From positions 682,001 through 746,000 of the forward strand of contig JANUWF010001188.1 of the NCBI GenBank assembly GCA_026120185.1: DNA of 64,000 bases. The letters run 5' to 3'. The DNA comes from Voacanga thouarsii. Taxonomy: Eukaryota; Streptophyta; Magnoliopsida; Gentianales; Apocynaceae. The notes beneath the pieces are model-generated. The model did not search any database, was not told where the DNA came from, and worked only from the letters and a program-made list of their open reading frames with translations. Positions 59,469 to 64,000 of the stretch are shown here, piece after piece. A program made the position numbers and the translations under genes. Position 1 is the first letter of the stretch. Each line of letters opens with the position of its first letter.

Positions 59469-60545
59469 ATGTCTACTTTCCTTTACCCTTTTTCTAGATC
59501 TTCTTCCTCCTTTTCTTCTCAAACTTCTTCAAAACTTAAGGAACAGTTTCACTTTTCTAACCTCGAACAATCCATTAACAATTGGAAAATTCCACCAATA
59601 AGATTTACAAATCTCCTAAATGGTCACTTAACAGTGACTATGTCATCCGAACTGTTGAGGAAATAGTTCAATCAAACTTTGACTGCAAAAAAATTAAATT
59701 TCTTTCTGCGAGTGACATCAAAAGATTTCAAAACAAATACAATTATTTACATTTTTGGCATTGTCCAAATTGCAGCAAAACCTGTTTCAAGAGAAGGACT
59801 TAATACTTCTCTACTTTTATGTCAAAGAGATACTAGATTTTATATTTTAATTATTCACTCTTAGGTATGGTAGAAACCAACCCTTGTAGTGGACTAGTTT
59901 ATTTTGACTGTTTTCCAAATTTTACAGTCTCTCTCAAAGACCAAAATCTTCTAGATGCTCTAACTTTTAATGTCAAGATTGCAAATTATAAAATCAAAAC
60001 AGGTTCTCTTCCTGTAGCCATCATAAACAGTATTCAGTATAAGGCTATGACTTCTGCCTTCAATACTGGTGCAATGAGAATGTCTTACAAGGGTAAAACA
60101 ATTCTCTTCCAAATAGATTTGCAAAGACCTCATCTTACCATTCCAAAACTAATCTCATGGATCCAAGTTAGTCTTCTTTCTAACTGGTCATTCACTGATG
60201 CAGCTCCTTCTGTGAAACCAAAAAAACACCAATATGTCAGATATCAAACAATTCTCTTATGGATATATGGAAATAGCTTTCCAATGATCTCTAAGTCAAA
60301 TATTTTCTTATCCTCAATCTCATGCGTCTTCATCAGACATTCAACCTCCTAGACAATCAGTATCCTCTGTGGCTACCCATCTACAAGATATCAATCTAAA
60401 ACCCAAAATTTCTCAAGCTAGATATGCAGTCTAGCTTAATTCAGATGATATTAAATCGGAAAGTCCTACATCTCCAAGTCATTCTACTAGGATTGGAGAA
60501 CTCAATACTTTACAAACTGAATTACAAATTCCTTTTGTAATTTGA
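59469..60545 (+). pseudogene. Endogenous pararetrovirus first ORF, copy 2 (movement-protein region)
   Basis: The ATG at 59469 opens a Ser/Phe-rich N-terminus, frameshifted near 59590. A Cys-containing stretch follows (CPNCSKTC, near 59763-59790), then an open movement-protein-like segment (59867-60352) with GLVYFDCFPNFTVSL, LLDALTFNVK and GSLPVAI. That pattern is what I recall from 30K-superfamily movement proteins of florendovirus/petuvirus-like Caulimoviridae; a profile search would be needed. A frameshift near 60345 leads to a Ser-rich continuation with a stop near 60435. Movement proteins enlarge plasmodesmata for cell-to-cell spread; this copy is disrupted. Confidence 0.7.
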
Positions 60546-60712
60546 ATTACTATAATAATATTTTGTTTCCTTTCTGTATCTCTATTTTCATTTATGTATA
60601 TGGTCGGCTGAGCTGCCTTTGTTAATTTATTTATGTCTTCCAAACCTACCGACCATAGGATGCAGTATAGATATGCCAAGCGGCCTACCACTTACAAGGC
60701 TAGTTCTAGTTA
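60546..60712 (+). other. Unassigned stretch between viral ORF copy 2 and leader copy 3
   Basis: A short AT-rich region with a small Arg/Tyr-rich open piece (MSSKPTDHRMQYRYAKRP) near 60635-60710. It may be a remnant of another part of the viral genome brought in by the rearrangement that joined ORF copy 2 to leader copy 3. Coat-protein and protease parts expected here are missing. Confidence 0.4.
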
Positions 60713-62832
60713 AAAGGTAGATGATTCTTGTTATTAATATTTTGTGATGAATTCCCTGTGGATCAAATTATGCTATGTATATTGGGTATCTTTGCTCACC
60801 TTATAGTATTCAAGACTATGGCTTGCATCAAAAGCCCACGTATGATGCATAAATATTTCTAATGTTGATAGATCAGTGAATTATTTAGAATATTTTAAAT
60901 AAATCTCTAAACTCTTTATCAAATCTAAGGTGATAAGAAAAGAGGTCTGGCTTCAGATCTACTCTACAGGTGGTTTGATTGAGTTGTGTTGGCCGATAAG
61001 ATGAATAATGGCCATTGTTGACTCAGTATCTTGTAAGAGATGAGAATTTATTCTCAATAGCTTGATCCCTCTTAGATCTGGTGTAGATAGTGTAGATCTA
61101 TTCTTTATTTACTGATTAATACTTATATTTGTTTGTTAGGGATATGCCTTAGAGTTAATTTGTACTTATACTATTATCATTATGTATTGTGTAATAATAC
61201 GAGGCATTTCTTTTCATGAATAGTGCATTTAGTTTTGTGGCCATCAAGTACGTGACTTGATAGTAAAACCTTACAATCAATATAATAACTATTCTTAAAC
61301 TATCCCTGATCGATTATTATTAGTAGAACAATAATAAATTAAGATTAGTATGTTTGTGACTTGATGGCTATGTTTTACTAGTCATGGATATATATGATAT
61401 CAAGTCAAAACATAAATAAATGTTAGAGAACATTTTATTAGACATGACCTACTATGAGAGTACTTCATGGAACATGTCATAAGTACTTTCTAGCCATAAT
61501 GATATTACAAGTCCTTTGACCTGAATTCATCATAGTTTCCTACTTGATAAATTTTATATTTTGACGTTTTCTAAAGTTGTCTTTAATCAGATAATAAGTT
61601 AGACCATTGTTGGATATAGAATAAACCAGAGAGAAGAATATGATTGATAGAAAGGAATTTGTCCCTCTCAATTATGGGAGAAATATCCATGGGTCCCTTG
61701 AAAAGTTAGATTGTTAAAATGCATGGTAGTGCTCAAATATATCAATTTGTAATATTGATATCATTTATCTGAACAGTCTACTATGAGATCAAGAAATAAT
61801 TGATTAAGCTTAATAAGGATGACATGTTTCGTACCTTATCCTTAATTTGGATATCGTGTGACAAAAGGACTAAATATAAATTTATGGTTTGGTTTAAAGA
61901 GATCACTGGTCTTCATTTAATCGGGATAGTTATAATGTTTTGTTAGAAATTGCTTATAACTTGTGGGCAATTTAAATGTGATTTAGGCACATTGCCAGTG
62001 TTAAATGAACCTATAGGGTCACACAATAAGCAAACTCGTTAGGTTATTTTTCTGGTAATTAGGTTCGATGAATCTAGAAATATGTCTAAGTTATTCGAAC
62101 CTATAAATTGATTGGATAAATTAATCTGGAAATATGTCCACATTCGATGTATCTGGATAATATCCAGATTGTAAGAATTTGACTCGGTAAATTAATTCGT
62201 TAAATTATTGAGATAATGGCAGAATCTTATCTTATCAGTTTTAATTTAATTTAAATTTAAAATAAAAATATGATAAGATATTATCAGAGTTTGACTCCAA
62301 AAGGTTCAGATGGGTTTTAAGAAAACCCAAGCTGTCTTCTCAAGGGGGCTATCTGTTAAAAAATATTTGTGCCTCCATTCACCAGAAAAATTAAGCCTCT
62401 CAAATCCTAGACGCTAGCATTCCCGGTGTAACGAACTAGTTCGCCGTGTGTATCCGATAGTGGGCGTTCGCACACTGCAGCATCTAGTGATCGTTCGAAT
62501 TGCATGTACGACAGCAATACCAGAATCCAAGGATCTTGATTATGCTGAACTGAGGTAATTCTGTAATCCTTAAATCATCTTAATCGTTTAGCTTAGGTCA
62601 TCAGAAGGATTTGAGGATGTTTTCTGCGTTTTAGGAGTCCACGAATCCTAACACTGTTGTATTCACAAATAGATCTCCAAGTTTTACATTATAAGTTATT
62701 AATAACTTGAATGTATTCCTTCTTATGGAACTTGAAGGTGATGATTGCCAAGTTACGGGAAGTATAAAGCCCATATTTACATTTTCTATGTTTATTTAAT
62801 ATTTTTTTGGGGGTAATTTTCACACTTTAATT
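60713..62832 (+). other. Endogenous pararetrovirus leader, copy 3, split by a solo LTR
   Basis: Viral leader at 60713-61133 and 62654-62832, collinear with copies 1 and 2 once the inserted LTR (61134-62653) is removed. It leads into the ATG at 62833. No primer site is left at its start, because the join at about 60713 falls just after that position. Confidence 0.83.
61134..62653 (+). mobile_element. Copia-type solo LTR
   Basis: 1520 bases from TGTTAGGGATATGCC to CGAATCCTAACA, with inverted ends TGTTAG/CTAACA. Flanks are TTGTT (61129-61133) and CTGTT (62654-62658). The uninterrupted viral copies read CTGTT at this point, so the left duplication has one C-to-T change. No ORF, primer site or internal domain is present. 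Its start resembles K's LTRs in general style (TGTTA, then a TAGAG block), but it is a separate family. Confidence 0.88.
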
Positions 62833-63707
62833 ATGTCTTCTTTCCTCCACCCTTTTTCTAGATCTTTTTCCTCCTCTTCTTCAAAACTTAAGGAAGAGTT
62901 TAACTTTTCAGACCTCCAACAATCCATCGATAATTAGAAAATTCCCAAATTTTTCCCTAATGAGATTTACAAATCTCCCAAAAGGTCACTTTACAATGAC
63001 TATGTCATTCAAATTGTTGAGAAAACAGTTCAATTAGACTCTGACTGCAAAGAAATTAAACTTCTTTCAACCAGTGCCATTAAAAGATTTCAAAACAAAT
63101 ATAATTGTTTACAGTTTGGCCTTGTCCAAATTGTAGCAAAACCTCTTTCAAGAGAAGGACTTGATACTTCTCTACTTTTATGTCTACGAGATGCTAGCTT
63201 TTTAGATTTCAATGATTCACTCTTAGGTATGGTAGAAACCAGCCTTTTCAATGGACCAGTTTGTTTTAACTGTTTTCCAAATTTTACAGTCTCTCTTAAT
63301 GACCAAAATCTTCTTGATGCTCTGACTCTTAATGTCAAGACTGCAAATTACAAAATTAAAACAAGTTCTCTTCCTATAGCCATTACATACCAAATTCACT
63401 ATAAGGCTATAACTTCTGCCTTCAATACTAGTGCAATGAGAATGCCTCACAATGGTGAAATAGTTCTCTTCCAAATGGATTTGCAAAGATCACATCTTTA
63501 CATTCCAAAACCAATCTCATAGAACTAGGTTAGTCTTCCTTCTAACTGGTTATTGACTGATGTAGCTCCTTCTGTGAAACTAGAAAACACCATTGTGTCA
63601 GATATTGAACTAATCTTTGTGTCGATTTGTGGAAATAGCTTTCCAAATATCTCTCAGTCAAGGGTTTTCTTATCCTCAATCTCATGTGTATTCATCAGGC
63701 ATTCAAC
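62833..63707 (+). pseudogene. Endogenous pararetrovirus first ORF, copy 3 (movement-protein region)
   Basis: ATG at 62833. It is collinear with copy 2 and better preserved in its first half, with an in-frame TAG near 62936. The movement-protein segment (63229-63522) has GPVCFNCFPNFTVSL and LLDALTLNVK. Stops near 63520 and a frame change near 63560 follow. Similarity to copy 2 ends abruptly after ATTCAAC at about 63707. It is inactive as read. Confidence 0.72.
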
Positions 63708-64000
63708 TAGAAACTTGAAAATAAGAAAGCTATGCACGCATACTAAAAACCAAAAACTAAAACACACACAAAAGGCAGCAAAAGAGGAAAAACAATTTAT
63801 ACCTCTACGCTTGGATATTGATTTTGGTGCCAGAATGGATGATGAAACCACAGGGATTTCTTCACACCTAGATGATATGTCTGGTTCAAAACCCGCAACC
63901 CTTCTGCTGTGTCTCGTTTGCATGAATGCCAAGCCCTTTTGAAACTCAGAATATTCCACTACCCAAAGCTTGTTTGTGAAACAATATAGGCGAGGAAAAT
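63708..64000. other. Unassigned sequence at the right edge
   Basis: This differs completely from the corresponding place in viral copy 2 (60355 on), so an insertion or host junction begins here. The minus strand is open from 63959 to 63654 (101 codons, with RHSRRVAGFEPDISSRCEE), but the open frame runs past the junction into antisense viral sequence. I do not recognise it. It could be the edge of another transposable element or flanking DNA. Confidence 0.4.

Overview
This window is plant DNA, most likely from a flowering plant, and is repeat-rich heterochromatin with no recognisable host gene. Nearly all 64 kb is transposable-element and endogenous-virus sequence nested layer on layer. I see no rRNA, tRNA, CRISPR or bacterial-type gene. 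The species cannot be named from this sequence; a eudicot is plausible but unproven.

Base layer. The oldest layer is a degraded tandem integration of a plant pararetrovirus (Caulimoviridae; florendovirus/petuvirus-like is my guess). It is visible at 1994-3253, 11502-11859, 56938-61133 and 62654-63707. It has three copies of the leader region, three copies of the first reading frame (movement-protein type), and one broken protease/reverse transcriptase/RNase H region. An antisense LTR-like stretch adjoins it on the left (50-1993) and an unassigned stretch on the right (63708-64000).

Insertions into the virus. Element A (3254-11496, minus strand, duplication GTTAC) is a Ty3/gypsy-type element with a tRNA-Asp primer site, gag and one extra ORF but no pol. 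A Copia-family LTR (11860-12349 plus 55652-56937) lies in the protease region, and another Copia-type solo LTR (61134-62653) lies in leader copy 3.

Nesting inside the Copia LTR. A complete younger Copia element of the same family, called K here (12355-55646, minus strand, duplication CTCTA/CTCCA), sits in the older LTR. K is split twice. In its pol gene lies array B (15846-30563, duplication TTTGA), four LTRs alternating with three internal regions of a gag-only Athila-like element. In its gag gene lies a plus-strand solo LTR of K's own family (32545-51820). That solo LTR holds Athila-like element C (32865-40837, plus, duplication GTGAG), Athila-like element D (41127-50399, minus, duplication AGGAT) and a Stowaway-like MITE (50985-51270). 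Subtracting the insertions leaves a solo LTR of about 1.73 kb, which matches K's LTRs and supports the reconstruction.

Function. C and D carry the gag-protease-RT-RNase H-integrase order of autonomous Ty3/gypsy elements, but stops and frameshifts break both. B and A lack pol and would have depended on such relatives in trans. Among retroelement ORFs, only the gag of array unit 2 (21927-22748) is clearly uninterrupted. Signals recurring across these families are described as findings: paired AGGA-loop hairpins with purine tracts, five-site word sets in the LTRs, and GGCGCC-centred palindromes.
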